Source: a marine gamma proteobacterium HTCC2148 (GTDB lineage Bacteria; Pseudomonadota; Gammaproteobacteria; Pseudomonadales; Halieaceae). From it: a stretch of 64,000 bases of DNA. Below are positions 29,793-38,756 of this stretch, piece by piece (the stretch's first letter is position 1; every line of letters begins with the position of its first letter). A program made the translations under genes and the position numbers. Below the pieces are notes generated by a model. The model did not search any database and was not told where the DNA came from. It saw only the letters and a list, made by a program, of their open reading frames with translations. The stretch covers positions 203,305-267,304 of the forward strand of contig DS999227.1 in the NCBI GenBank assembly GCA_000156295.1, read 5' to 3'.

Positions 29793-30814
29793 TACGCCGC
29801 CTCCCGCTGCTGATCCAGTGTGTTGTAAAGCCTGATTACATCCAGCAAACGCGCAGCATGACCAAGATTTTCATACCAGCTGAGAGTCTTGATGATGCTG
29901 CTCCCCGCCTTAATTGTGCCTTTGGTATCAAACAACAGAGATAGCGGATTACCGATAACATCGGACGACACTATCGGATCTTCAACTGCGCCAATGATGC
30001 CGGGGTGCTTTGCAGCCGCCGCGCGCATTACATCGTTGACTGCCTCAGCATCAACATTGCTATCAGTCATTACCAGATTAACGTCAAGCAAACAGCCCTC
30101 CTGAACCGGCACGTTGAGCGCAGAGGTAAGAATCTTGCCGTCAAAGGCAGGCAGGATCTGCCCTAACCAAAGCCCCGCCTCGTGACTGTTGGGAATGATA
30201 TTTTTCGCTGCAGAGCGACTGCGACGAAAATCCGAACCCGCATAATCCTGTAAGGCCTGATCAGACGTGAATGCGTGAACAGTCGTCATACTCCCGCATT
30301 CGATACCAAAACTTTCCGCCAGGCTGTGTAATAGCAGCGCCAGTGCGCTGGTGGTGGCAGACCCCGCTGAAATCATCCGATCTGAGACGCAGGCACTGGA
30401 CTCGTTCAAACCTGGAATAACAATGCGATCAATATGATCCGTCGGTAAAGTGCGCAACAAGATTCGAGGTGCACCGTTGGACAGGTGATCCTCCATGCTC
30501 GCCTGGTCGCGATACTTACCGGTAGAATCGATAACGATATCGACACCGAATATGTCCCAGGGCATTTCTGCGGGCCTGTCTATTTCCATGAGGCGAGCGC
30601 GGCAGCGATCATTGGTTAAGAAATTGCCTTCAAGCTTGTGTCGCCCGGGGTCTTCTACTTCTGAACTCAACAGGTAGTGAAGAATGTCAGGCTTACCTAT
30701 ATCAGCAATAGCGACCACTTCTACGTCATTGCTGCGCGAAGCCAGTTCAAACAACTGCCTGCCGGTCTGGCCGAAACCCATAATACCCACCTTGATGGGG
30801 CCTTGCTTTGTCAT
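29792..30814 (-). CDS. GAPDH-like paralogue lacking the catalytic cysteine
   Basis: 340-residue GAPDH homologue. The start is the ATG at 30812-30814, with AGGAG seven bases upstream; a TTG seven codons further out is rejected. The Rossmann motif survives as IMGFGQTGR and the phosphate-site region as RRSRSAAKNIIPNSHEAG, and the catalytic-position histidine is kept in VHAFTSDQ. But SCTTN of true GAPDH reads SATTS here: alanine 153 replaces the nucleophilic cysteine and serine 156 the following asparagine. The C-terminal NEWGYS-type segment is shortened (WYENLGHAARL). It cannot do normal GAPDH chemistry; a regulatory partner of Gap is my inference. It lies 26 bases after eda and overlaps gap by one base. 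Confidence 0.9.
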   Translation of the reverse strand: MTKQGPIKVGIMGFGQTGRQLFELASRSNDVEVVAIADIGKPDILHYLLSSEVEDPGRHKLEGNFLTNDRCRARLMEIDRPAEMPWDIFGVDIVIDSTGKYRDQASMEDHLSNGAPRILLRTLPTDHIDRIVIPGLNESSACVSDRMISAGSATTSALALLLHSLAESFGIECGSMTTVHAFTSDQALQDYAGSDFRRSRSAAKNIIPNSHEAGLWLGQILPAFDGKILTSALNVPVQEGCLLDVNLVMTDSNVDAEAVNDVMRAAAAKHPGIIGAVEDPIVSSDVIGNPLSLLFDTKGTIKAGSSIIKTLSWYENLGHAARLLDVIRLYNTLDQQREAA

Positions 30815-30840
30815 CCTTACTCTCCTGAATTCCAATAGTG

Positions 30841-31452
30841 TTAGCTCATAGCCTCACGAGCCAGGTGTTCAATATCAGTCCAACGTTGATTGTCTACCAA
30901 CTCGGCAGATACCATCCATGATCCACCGCAACAAACAACATTTGGCAGGGCAAGAAAGTTGCGAAAGTTATCTGCGTTCAATCCTCCGGTGGGACAGAAG
31001 CGCATATCGGGAAACGGCCCTGCCAGTGCTTTCAGCATAGACTGTCCCCCTAACACAGTCGCCGGGAATAACTTGCATACCTTGACGCCATAATCCATTG
31101 CGCGCATTACGTCAGAGGCACTGGCAACCCCCGGGATAAATTGCAGAGGCGCCTGCGCCGCTGCCGCCAGCAGTTCGTCCGTCCCTCCCGGGCTCAGGGC
31201 CAGAGGCACCCCGGCGGCAACAACCTGCTCCAGTTCGCCAATCGTAGTCACGGTGCCCGCCGCCACGAGCATTTTTGGCAGCGCTTCTTTCACCGCAGCA
31301 ATGGCATCCAGTGCTGCGGGAGTACGCAAAGTAATCTCAATGGCCTGCATTCCGCCCGCCATCAAAGCTCTGGACAAGGCCACGGTGGACTCCACATCGC
31401 GGGCCGTTACCACGGGCAAAACCCGAAATTCACTTAAATTATGCTCGTACAC
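30841..31452 (-). CDS. eda: KDPG aldolase (2-dehydro-3-deoxyphosphogluconate aldolase)
   Basis: Class I aldolase splitting KDPG into pyruvate and glyceraldehyde 3-phosphate, the last step of the Entner-Doudoroff pathway; 203 residues. The catalytic glutamate is in AIEITLRTP, the Schiff-base lysine in VCKLFPAT, and the phosphate loop in FCPTGGLNADNF. Further signatures are AGTVTTIGELE and FIPGVASASDVM. The start is a GTG at 31450-31452 with AAGGTG just upstream. It is the first gene of eda-gap'-gap-ppc, divergent from hexR, and a HexR box lies 12-26 bases before the start. Confidence 0.95.
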   Translation of the reverse strand: MYEHNLSEFRVLPVVTARDVESTVALSRALMAGGMQAIEITLRTPAALDAIAAVKEALPKMLVAAGTVTTIGELEQVVAAGVPLALSPGGTDELLAAAAQAPLQFIPGVASASDVMRAMDYGVKVCKLFPATVLGGQSMLKALAGPFPDMRFCPTGGLNADNFRNFLALPNVVCCGGSWMVSAELVDNQRWTDIEHLAREAMS

Positions 31453-31463
31453 GCATCACCTTA

Positions 31464-31478
31464 TGAAATTTTATTACA
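31464..31478 (-). promoter_or_regulatory. Predicted HexR operator in front of eda
   Basis: The 15-mer at 31464-31478 matches 14 of 15 positions of the published gammaproteobacterial HexR consensus TGTAATWWWATTACA (recalled, not searched). It overlaps the only plausible minus-strand promoter: TTGTAA as -35 and TATGTA as -10, spaced by 16 bases. Binding here should repress eda and the genes coupled to it. Confidence 0.75.
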
Positions 31479-31627
31479 TAAACGAACTTTAGTCCTTTAC
31501 AAAGAATCCTGCAAGTAATTACCTAAATACCTAAAAATTGCAGACAAAAACGAATAATTAGCACTATTTTCCCTCAAAAACTCATCTTTCCCGACTTATT
31601 GATGCATAATACAAGCAGACACCTTAT

Positions 31628-31642
31628 AGTACTTTTATTACA
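31628..31642 (+). promoter_or_regulatory. Predicted HexR operator in front of hexR
   Basis: The second 15-mer, at 31628-31642, matches 13 of 15 positions of the HexR consensus and overlaps a TATAGT hexamer (31625-31630) that may be the hexR -10. It lies 30 bases before the hexR start and suggests autoregulation. The AT-rich stretch between the two boxes (31479-31627) holds no open frame of note. Confidence 0.62.
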
Positions 31643-31672
31643 TATTTATCCAACTAGCGGAGTGAAAAGGCA

Positions 31673-32509
31673 ATGACTTTGTTAACCGACCTTGCCGACC
31701 CCCTCAGCAAGCGCAGTAAATCGGCCCACAAAATAGCCGCGTGCGTAGTCGCCAATCCAGAAGCCATACTGGCCTCCACTACCGCCTCGCTGGCTGCCCA
31801 GGCGGGAGTCAGCGAACCTACTGTTAATCGCTTCTGTACCGGCCTTGGCTACAAAGGTTTTCCGGACTTCAAATTATCTCTGGCCGCAGAACTGGCGCGC
31901 AAGCAACCCCGCATGACCAGGGACATTGACCCCGATGATTCTGCTGCAAAAGTCGCTGCAAAGATTTTCGAGAGCACGCAAGCAAGTCTCAGTAATACTC
32001 AGGACCACCTCGATCTAGCTGCTCTGCAGGACGTGGTGGCTGCCATGAGCAATGCTCGTTCCATCGCCCTTTGCGGGCTCGGCGCTTCGGCGTCAGTAGC
32101 GCTGGATGCACAGCACAAATTACTGCGCTTCCCGATACCGATAATGGCCCATACCGACATCATTAATCAGCGAGTCGTTGCAGCAGGGCTGGGCGCAGAT
32201 GATTTACTCATTTGCATTTCCTATACTGGTCGCACTACTGCCATGATCGAACTGGCAGAGCTGGCGGTCAGCAGAGGCTGCCAGGTTGCTGGCATCACCA
32301 GCCCCCACTCTCCCCTTGCCAATACTTGCCCGCTGGTACTGGGTGTCGAGAGTGGCGAGGACACAGACCGATATACACCGATGACTTCGCGCATCGCCCA
32401 ATTGGTTATTATCGACATACTCGCCACCTGCCTGGCGCTGGAGCAAGGCGAAGCGTTCGCTGACCATCTGCAGGAAGTCAAACGTAATTTGAGCCAGACT
32501 CGCCAATAA
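31673..32509 (+). CDS. hexR: HexR-type transcriptional regulator (RpiR/MurR family)
   Basis: 278-residue regulator: an N-terminal RpiR helix-turn-helix (about 1-77, SLAAQAGVSEPTVNRFCTGLGYKGF) and a SIS sugar-phosphate-binding domain (about 105-250, IALCGLGASASVALDAQHK, ICISYTGRTTAMIELAEL). In Pseudomonas and Shewanella, HexR represses Entner-Doudoroff and lower glycolytic genes until KDPG binds. Divergence from eda-gap'-gap-ppc and the two predicted boxes make the same role likely here. Confidence 0.93.
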   Translation: MTLLTDLADPLSKRSKSAHKIAACVVANPEAILASTTASLAAQAGVSEPTVNRFCTGLGYKGFPDFKLSLAAELARKQPRMTRDIDPDDSAAKVAAKIFESTQASLSNTQDHLDLAALQDVVAAMSNARSIALCGLGASASVALDAQHKLLRFPIPIMAHTDIINQRVVAAGLGADDLLICISYTGRTTAMIELAELAVSRGCQVAGITSPHSPLANTCPLVLGVESGEDTDRYTPMTSRIAQLVIIDILATCLALEQGEAFADHLQEVKRNLSQTRQ

Positions 32510-32519
32510 CCCCCTCTCC

Positions 32520-32711
32520 AATCCTTGGCTAATTGGGGTTATCATTCTCCCCACCGCTACACGCTTTATTCATACTGTGACCCTGGAAGCGGAGGCCCTG
32601 TTTTACACAGCGCCTTTCCCGGCTCAATGGTGGCTCTTAATCCTGGTTTGCCTTTTACCCAGCTTAATGGCTATTGAAGTGAACAAACTACTGAGAAAAC
32701 GACTGATATGA
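32520..32711 (+). pseudogene. C-terminal remnant of a cation-transporting P-type ATPase gene
   Basis: In the frame ending with TGA at 32709-32711, the 63 codons after hexR read NPWLIGVIILPTATRF ... LFYTAPFPAQWWLLIL ... EVNKLLRKRLI. This is the pattern of the last two transmembrane helices and basic tail of Ca2+/Mg2+-type P-type ATPases (NPWLLG..., LF.T.PL...WLL, ...VVELEK..RR). No part of the ATPase body (DKTGT, TGD, GDGIND) is present upstream; hexR occupies that space on a different frame. No start codon or ribosome site precedes it, so it is read as a truncated relic. Its stop overlaps the start of the next gene. Confidence 0.6.
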
Positions 32712-34222
32712 AGAAACTGGCATACGCATTACTAGTACTTATTTTCTTGCTGGGCGCTGCTCTGGCGCTATTAGTTAATAGTGGCGTGATTAGCGCCTCC
32801 AGCCTGAAAATGATTGCCAATACACAGTTTGGCATCGGGGTCGAAAGCCCATCGATTGACGAATCCGGCAATAACGGTATTTACCAGCTGCCGCCTGGTT
32901 TCACTCTACAGGTCTATGCCGACGACGTCCCTAAAGCTCGCTTCTTGCGCTTCACGCCCCTAGGGGACCTTCTGGTCAGCCGCCCGCATAAAGGCGACGT
33001 GGTGCTCCTGCGCAAAGATAAAAATGGAGACGGCCGCCACGATGGGCTGGAAACAGTCGTGGATGGACTCAACAGGCCACAGGGCATCGATTTTCACCAG
33101 GGCTGGCTTTATATTGCCGAACGAGAGCAGGTCGGTCGTGTCCGCTTTGACAAAGGACGGGCAATCGGTGACTACGAAAGTATCATCACCGGCCTGACTG
33201 GCGACGGCAATCACTGGAGCAAGACATTGCGGTTTGGCCCCGATGGCAAGCTCTACCTTGCTCAAGGTTCGACCTGTAACGTTTGCGTGGAAGAGGACGA
33301 GCGCCGTGCCACCATGATGCGCTTCAATCCCGATGGCAGTGGCGGCGAAATATTTGCTACCGGTCTGCGCAATAGCGTGGGCTTTGATTGGTCTCCCTGG
33401 GACAATGGTTTGTACGCCACTGATAATGGCCGAGACCTTCTCGGAGACGATTTCCCTGTTTGCGAGTTAAACCTGGTGGAGGAAGGTAATTTCTACGGCT
33501 GGCCCTACTTCAACGACAACAATGTTCCAGATCCTGATATGGGCCCAGACCCACAGGCAGCTAATCGAACACCCACGTCCCCCGCACATGGCTTCAAAGC
33601 CCACAATGCGCCGCTGGGCATGACGTTCGTAGAAACCAGCACCTGGAAAGGCGACTTCGAACGCGTCGCTCTGGTTGCGCTGCATGGCTCATGGAACCGG
33701 AGCTCGCCCGATGGCTATAAGGTCGTATCACTGCATTTCACAAACTCGGGCATTGAGGAACGGGATTTTCTCTCGGGCTTCAATCAAGATGGCGACATCC
33801 TGGGCCGCCCCGTGGATGTGCTACAGGGTCCGGATGCTGCAGTGTATGTCTCTGATGACTATGCAGGCGCAGTCTACCGCATAAGCCAGGAGGTCTCGGG
33901 GCTGCAGGGCAATATCGCAGGTCGCTCCGTTAATAAGTTAGATGAGCAGGCACCTCCCTGGCTGGCAACGTCAAACCTAACTGCAATGGCGACTGAAGGC
34001 GCACAGCTTTACCAACACTACAACTGTGCAAGCTGCCACGAATCGATAGGCACCACCGTATCTCTGAAGGGTCTGAATGAACGCTTGGGCTATAATGCTG
34101 TTATCGAATCCCTGCGCGAGGCGCGAGCCCCAATGCCCCTGTTTCCGCTGACGGAACTGCAACAGAAGCAAATTGCAGTCTATTTGTTGCAACCAGACGA
34201 TATCTCAGACTCAGGGCAGTAG
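32708..34222 (+). CDS. PQQ-type sugar dehydrogenase fused to cytochrome c
   Basis: 504-residue envelope protein. An N-terminal hydrophobic segment (about 3-22) is an uncleaved anchor or signal. A six-bladed propeller of the sorbosone/soluble glucose dehydrogenase family follows (about 55-400: LNRPQGIDFHQGWLYIAE, GDGNHWSKTLRFGPDGKLYL, GLRNSVGFDWSP, HGSWNRSSPDGYK, GRPVDVLQGPDAAVYVSDDYAGAVYRI). The C-terminal domain (about 425-500) is a small c-type cytochrome: heme motif CASCHES and a distal methionine likely in APMPLFPLTE. It would oxidise a sugar or aldose-like substrate at the membrane and pass electrons to the respiratory chain. PQQ use is inferred from the fold; no pqq genes are nearby. 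Confidence 0.88.
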   Translation: MKKLAYALLVLIFLLGAALALLVNSGVISASSLKMIANTQFGIGVESPSIDESGNNGIYQLPPGFTLQVYADDVPKARFLRFTPLGDLLVSRPHKGDVVLLRKDKNGDGRHDGLETVVDGLNRPQGIDFHQGWLYIAEREQVGRVRFDKGRAIGDYESIITGLTGDGNHWSKTLRFGPDGKLYLAQGSTCNVCVEEDERRATMMRFNPDGSGGEIFATGLRNSVGFDWSPWDNGLYATDNGRDLLGDDFPVCELNLVEEGNFYGWPYFNDNNVPDPDMGPDPQAANRTPTSPAHGFKAHNAPLGMTFVETSTWKGDFERVALVALHGSWNRSSPDGYKVVSLHFTNSGIEERDFLSGFNQDGDILGRPVDVLQGPDAAVYVSDDYAGAVYRISQEVSGLQGNIAGRSVNKLDEQAPPWLATSNLTAMATEGAQLYQHYNCASCHESIGTTVSLKGLNERLGYNAVIESLREARAPMPLFPLTELQQKQIAVYLLQPDDISDSGQ

Positions 34223-34228
34223 ACCCGT

Positions 34229-34780
34229 ATGCTCAACTACCTGCCCAATGCATTAACCACTCTGCGCCTCCTGCTGGCGCTACCGTTAGGCATGCTGATA
34301 CTTCGTCATGAGTATCAGCTTGCACTTTGGGTTGGTTTAATCGCGGGAATAACTGACGCGCTGGATGGCTTTGCCGCACGCCGCCTGAACTACTTTTCTC
34401 CCATCGGTGCAGCCCTTGACCCCATCGCAGATAAGTTACTGATACTGGTCACCTTTATTTGCCTGGCAAATGTGGCTCTGATTGACTGGGCGCTGGCCGT
34501 CATTGTCATTAGCCGGGACCTGGTGATCGTCGGTGGTGCTCTTTGCTATCGCCTGTTTATCGGTTCTTTTGATTTCGGCGCAAGACCTCTGAGCAAGATA
34601 AACATGGTCGTTCAAATCTTTTTCTGCCTGTTGGTATTGGCTTCCCAGTTACTGCCGGCACTACCAGAAGAACTTATATTCATCACAACCGGGGCGGTGA
34701 TTATAATCGCCACCATCAGCGGTCTGGACTACATAATTGCCTGGACAAAAAAAGCACTGCAACAACGGACTGAGCACTAA
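34229..34780 (+). CDS. CDP-alcohol phosphatidyltransferase
   Basis: 183-residue inner-membrane enzyme, with about five to six helices, that transfers a phosphatidyl group from CDP-diacylglycerol to an alcohol. The family motif D-x2-D-G-x2-A-R-x8-G-x3-D-x3-D is complete in DALDGFAARRL ... GAALDPIADK (about residues 47-72). Similarity to PgsA and to the eukaryote-type cardiolipin synthase (ClsC-like CAP family) makes phosphatidylglycerol or cardiolipin synthesis the candidates. It begins six bases after the dehydrogenase and is followed after three bases by an EEP-family gene. Confidence 0.9.
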   Translation: MLNYLPNALTTLRLLLALPLGMLILRHEYQLALWVGLIAGITDALDGFAARRLNYFSPIGAALDPIADKLLILVTFICLANVALIDWALAVIVISRDLVIVGGALCYRLFIGSFDFGARPLSKINMVVQIFFCLLVLASQLLPALPEELIFITTGAVIIIATISGLDYIIAWTKKALQQRTEH

Positions 34781-34783
34781 GCG

Positions 34784-35551
34784 ATGCCAGGCGGCAAAAA
34801 AGAAATTCATATTCTCACCTACAATATTCACAAAGGATATTGCAGTGGAAATCGCCGCTTTATGCTGGAGTCCATGCGCGAGCGTATTACAGAAACTGGT
34901 GCAGATATTGTATTTCTGCAGGAAATACACGGTACGGCTATCAAAAGCGAAGCTAAAAAGCGGAAGTTTTCCTACCCGGACCAACCTCACTTCGAGTATC
35001 TGGCAGATCAGGCATGGCCGCATTTTGCGTACGGACAGAATGCCATTTACCGAAAGGGTGACCATGGCAATGCCATTCTCAGCATGCACCCTTTCATCAG
35101 CTGGGAAAATATTGATGTCTCCATTTTCCCGCGCTCCAGCCGCAGCATTCTTCATGGCGTCATCGAACTGCCCCACAAAAAAACACGCCTGCATACTCTG
35201 TGCGTTCACCTTGGTTTGTTAGAGCAGGAGCGTCGCGAGCAATTGCAAACGCTGACCGAGCGCATTGACCAACACGTGCCACGCGATGAACCGATGATCA
35301 TTGCCGGCGATTTTAATGACTGGCGTCGACGTGCCGAGAATCACCTCCATGATGACCTTGGACTGGCAGAACTATTTGTCAGTCTTGAGGGCCGCCATGC
35401 GCGCACTTTCCCCGTATGGGCGCCGCTATTGCCCGTAGATCGTGTATATTTCCGAGGCCTAAAACCAATCTCTTGCCGCCGCCTTGCAAACGGCCATTGG
35501 CGAGACCTATCAGATCACGCAGCACTATTTGGAGTATTTCAGCTGACATGA
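34784..35551 (+). CDS. Endonuclease/exonuclease/phosphatase-family protein (YbhP-like)
   Basis: 255-residue metal-dependent phosphoesterase of the EEP superfamily. Signatures are LTYNIHKG (Asn), IVFLQEIHG (metal-binding glutamate), VHLGLLEQERREQ, IIAGDFNDW (catalytic Asp/Asn), FPVWAPLLPVDRVYFRG and the C-terminal SDHAALF (catalytic His). There is no signal peptide. In E. coli the relative YbhP is encoded beside the cardiolipin synthase gene clsB, so the link to a phospholipid synthase gene recurs. The function could be a phospholipid or nucleic-acid phosphodiesterase. Its stop overlaps the next start (ATGA). Confidence 0.87.
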   Translation: MPGGKKEIHILTYNIHKGYCSGNRRFMLESMRERITETGADIVFLQEIHGTAIKSEAKKRKFSYPDQPHFEYLADQAWPHFAYGQNAIYRKGDHGNAILSMHPFISWENIDVSIFPRSSRSILHGVIELPHKKTRLHTLCVHLGLLEQERREQLQTLTERIDQHVPRDEPMIIAGDFNDWRRRAENHLHDDLGLAELFVSLEGRHARTFPVWAPLLPVDRVYFRGLKPISCRRLANGHWRDLSDHAALFGVFQLT

Positions 35552-37356
35552 CTATAAAAAATGTAGCCGGCGCTCTGGCGCAAATTCCGACACTAGCTAC
35601 GCTGGCGAAGGCGATGAAACCCAAGCCATCTGCCACTTCAGACAGCTTTTCAGCGCGGGTAGAAGTTCTCGCGAAAAGGTACCCAGAGTGCAGTGCCGTC
35701 GTTTTCGAAGGTAGGGAATTAAACTGGAAGGCCCTCAATGCGCTCTCTAATCAATACGCCCACGCCCTGCATGGAATGGGACTGAGGCAAGGCGATTGCG
35801 CCGCACTGTTTATGGAAAACCGCATCGAGTTTTTAGGTGCCCTGCTTGCGCTGAACAAACTTGGCGTCATCGCAGCATTGATTAACACCAACCTCAAGAG
35901 CAAAGCGCTTACGCACTGCATGGAAATTACCGATACGCAATGGTGCCTGTTCGGTGAAGAGCGGCTATCCACGATAGACGAGGTTCGCCTCGAAGCAGAC
36001 CTCAATAAGGTTAAAACCTGGATATACGTTCCCGATCAAAACGTGACAGAGAGCCCAAATTGGGCCACTAACCTGGCCGCAGAAAGTGAGTATGAAAGCG
36101 CATCCAACCCCAAACAAACACTGCTGAACACTATCGCAGATAATGCGCTTTACATATTTACCTCGGGCACAACGGGAATGCCAAAAGCCGCAGTCATGAG
36201 CAATCGACGCTTCCTGCAAAGCTCCACGGTCGCCTCCGTGGCGGGCCTGCGCTGTGACGTAAGCGATCGAATTTATTTATGCCTTCCCCTTTACCATGGC
36301 ACGGCACTTTTTCTGGGAGCTGGCGCAGCTTTTAATACGGGTGCCAGTCTTCTTCTTCGACGGAAATTTTCCGGGAGTCAATTTCTACCTGAGGTGCGAA
36401 AACACGGCGCTACCAGCTTTTTATACATCGGTGAGATCTGCCGCTACCTGCTGAGCACTCCGGATTTGGAAGACGACTTTAACAGCCCATTGACGACAGT
36501 TATGGGCAATGGCCTGAGACCCGATATCTGGCTGGCATTCAAGGAGCGTTTCGGCATCCAAAGGGTTTCGGAGTTTTACGGCAGCAGCGAAGGCAACATG
36601 GGCTTTGTCAACTTGCTGAATAAGGATTGTACTATTGGCACCAGCACATTGCCTCATACTCTGGTTAAGTACGATGTAGACGCAGACGAGGTTATCAAAA
36701 ATGCCGAGGGGTTTTGTATCGAAGCTGACGTTGGAGAAGCCGGTTTGCTGTTAGGAAAGATCACACAAGAGAATGCCTTTGAGGGCTACACCAGCCAAGA
36801 AGCGACAGAACAAAAAATCATGCGCGACGTCTACGAGAACGGTGACGCGTGGTTCAATACGGGAGACCTGCTGAAAAAAATTGATGTCGGCTTTGCTCTC
36901 GGTCTACCGCATTATCAGTTTGTCGATCGTGTTGGCGACACCTTCCGCTGGATGAGCGAGAACGTCTCCACTAATGAAGTGGGTGAAGCCATAAACACTT
37001 ACTCACAAATCGCATTTAGCAATGTCTACGGCGTGGAAGTGCCAAACACCAACGGCAGAGCCGGTATGGCAGCACTACTATTAGAAGACGGAGTCAGCGA
37101 GCTGGATTTAGCTGGTTTTTCAGCACTGGTGTGTGAGCAACTTCCTTCATACGCCCGCCCTCGGTTCCTGCGCATACTGCCGGAAATGGACACTACCGGT
37201 ACCTTCAAGATGCTCAAAGGGGATCTACGCGAACAGCGCTTTGACCCGGCTAAAGTCAGTGACACCCTGTATGTGATGAAACCAGGTTCCGACCACTATG
37301 AGCCGCTGAGCCATGATTTTGCCTACAAGATACTGGCAGGCGAAGGGGGCTACTAA
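35548..37356 (+). CDS. Long/very-long-chain acyl-CoA synthetase (FATP/FadD6 type)
   Basis: 602-residue adenylate-forming enzyme activating fatty acids to acyl-CoA. The start is the ATG at 35548, which overlaps the preceding TGA; a frame open from 35416 overlaps the upstream gene and is rejected. The AMP-binding P-loop is [18 protein letters not shown], motif II is [12 protein letters not shown], and the hinge is [13 protein letters not shown] ... [18 protein letters not shown]. The last part is typical of fatty-acid transport protein-type synthetases ([22 protein letters not shown]). It overlaps the stop of convergent rhlE by four bases. Confidence 0.92.
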   Translation: MTIKNVAGALAQIPTLATLAKAMKPKPSATSDSFSARVEVLAKRYPECSAVVFEGRELNWKALNALSNQYAHALHGMGLRQGDCAALFMENRIEFLGALLALNKLGVIAALINTNLKSKALTHCMEITDTQWCLFGEERLSTIDEVRLEADLNKVKTWIYVPDQNVTESPNWATNLAAESEYESASNPKQTLLNTIADNALYIFTSGTTGMPKAAVMSNRRFLQSSTVASVAGLRCDVSDRIYLCLPLYHGTALFLGAGAAFNTGASLLLRRKFSGSQFLPEVRKHGATSFLYIGEICRYLLSTPDLEDDFNSPLTTVMGNGLRPDIWLAFKERFGIQRVSEFYGSSEGNMGFVNLLNKDCTIGTSTLPHTLVKYDVDADEVIKNAEGFCIEADVGEAGLLLGKITQENAFEGYTSQEATEQKIMRDVYENGDAWFNTGDLLKKIDVGFALGLPHYQFVDRVGDTFRWMSENVSTNEVGEAINTYSQIAFSNVYGVEVPNTNGRAGMAALLLEDGVSELDLAGFSALVCEQLPSYARPRFLRILPEMDTTGTFKMLKGDLREQRFDPAKVSDTLYVMKPGSDHYEPLSHDFAYKILAGEGGY

Positions 37357-38660
37357 GCTCTGTTACCCGAACCCGCCCTTGGACGCCGTCGTCTGGGACG
37401 CTTATGCCCCTCGCCTGCGCGACCTTTGGCTGTGTGCTTACCGGCATTACTGCCACCGCCGGAATGCTTGGGCGGTCGCCGTCCAGGCTGTCTGGGTTTG
37501 CGTAAAGGAGCGCTCGCGGGCACTTCATGCTCAGGTTCGAAGCCGTCGATATACTCACGCGGCAGGTGACGCTGAATGAGCTGTTCGATATCGTTTAATT
37601 GCTTGATTTCGTCAGCACACACAAGTGAATAAGCCTTTCCGGATGCACCTGCCCTGCCAGTGCGACCGATCCGATGCACGTAGTCCTGGGCGACATTAGG
37701 TAAGTCAAAATTGACGACCTGGGGCAGTTGCGCAATGTCCAGACCTCGGGCGGCAATATCAGTAGCGACCAACACTCTCAGTCTGCCACTCTTGAAGTCT
37801 TCGAGTGCGCGCGTGCGCGCTCCCTGGCTTTTATTACCATGAATGGCAGTTGCCTCAATACCGGCTTTATCCAACTGCTGGGCGAGACGATTTGCACCAT
37901 GTTTAGTGCGAGAGAAAACCAGTACCTGGGTCCAGCATTTCTCTTCTACCAGCTCTCTGAGCAGGGCACCTTTACGTTTCTTGTCTACCGGATAGACCCA
38001 CTGCTCCACCTTATCGGCAGTGGCGTTGCGCGAAGCCACCTCTACTTCTATCGGGTCCTGTAAGAACTTTTTTGTCAGCTCACGAATTTCCGCAGCGAAG
38101 GTGGCAGAAAAAAGCAAATTCTGGCGCTCAGCTGGCAGCAATTTAAGAATTCGGCGAATATCGTGGATAAACCCCATATCCAGCATACGGTCGGCTTCAT
38201 CCAACACCAGAATTTCAAGCTCTCCAAAATCAACCTCACCCTGGCCGTGCAAATCAAGGAGACGGCCCGGGGTAGCAATAAGGATATCGACACCTCGCCG
38301 CAGCTGAGCAATCTGCGAATTAATCTTCACGCCACCGAACACCACTGCCGACTTTAGCGGCGTATGCAGACCGTAGGTGCTAACGCTCTGGGCCACTTGC
38401 GCTGCTAACTCCCGAGTAGGCGTCAAGATCAGCGCGCGGATTCGGTGTGGTTTGATGGGAGCGCTTGCATTCAAACGCTGCAGAATAGGCAAGGTAAACG
38501 CAGCCGTTTTGCCCGTGCCGGTTTGCGCTGCAGCCATTACATCTTTCCCGGACAACACCGCGGGAATGGCCTTGGCCTGAATGGGTGATGGTTCGCTGTA
38601 GCCTTTTTTTTCAATTGCGCGCAGCAGCGCAGATGAAAGGCCGAGTTGATCGAATGTCAT
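37353..38660 (-). CDS. rhlE: DEAD-box RNA helicase RhlE
   Basis: ATP-dependent RNA helicase of 435 residues acting on structured RNA in ribosome assembly or mRNA decay. Motifs in order: Q motif GYSEPSPIQ, walker A AQTGTGKT (about 43-50), [33 protein letters not shown], then domain 2 with [25 protein letters not shown] and [12 protein letters not shown]. The C-terminal 65 residues are basic and Gly/Pro/Arg-rich, as in RhlE. The ATG at 38658-38660 is preferred over the TTG one codon upstream. Confidence 0.94.
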   Translation of the reverse strand: MTFDQLGLSSALLRAIEKKGYSEPSPIQAKAIPAVLSGKDVMAAAQTGTGKTAAFTLPILQRLNASAPIKPHRIRALILTPTRELAAQVAQSVSTYGLHTPLKSAVVFGGVKINSQIAQLRRGVDILIATPGRLLDLHGQGEVDFGELEILVLDEADRMLDMGFIHDIRRILKLLPAERQNLLFSATFAAEIRELTKKFLQDPIEVEVASRNATADKVEQWVYPVDKKRKGALLRELVEEKCWTQVLVFSRTKHGANRLAQQLDKAGIEATAIHGNKSQGARTRALEDFKSGRLRVLVATDIAARGLDIAQLPQVVNFDLPNVAQDYVHRIGRTGRAGASGKAYSLVCADEIKQLNDIEQLIQRHLPREYIDGFEPEHEVPASAPLRKPRQPGRRPPKHSGGGSNAGKHTAKGRAGEGHKRPRRRRPRAGSGNRA

Positions 38661-38756
38661 CAAAGAGTTCTCATACCCATTAATCTCCGCAAAGGCGAAA
38701 GCCTGACGCGGCGGGCGGGAATATTAGTTGATAAAAACCTCAATTGACAGCGCCCA

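Noticed and set aside
29792..30814. Possibility that the missing catalytic cysteine of the GAPDH paralogue is a frameshift or sequencing error
   Set aside because: The frame is intact on both sides and several other active-site-region residues differ (SATTS, WYENLGHA), which a single error cannot explain.
31479..31627. AT-rich intergenic stretch considered as a transfer boundary or attachment site
   Set aside because: It sits between hexR and eda, a conserved divergent pair, and contains promoters and operators; no repeat flanks or integrase are present.
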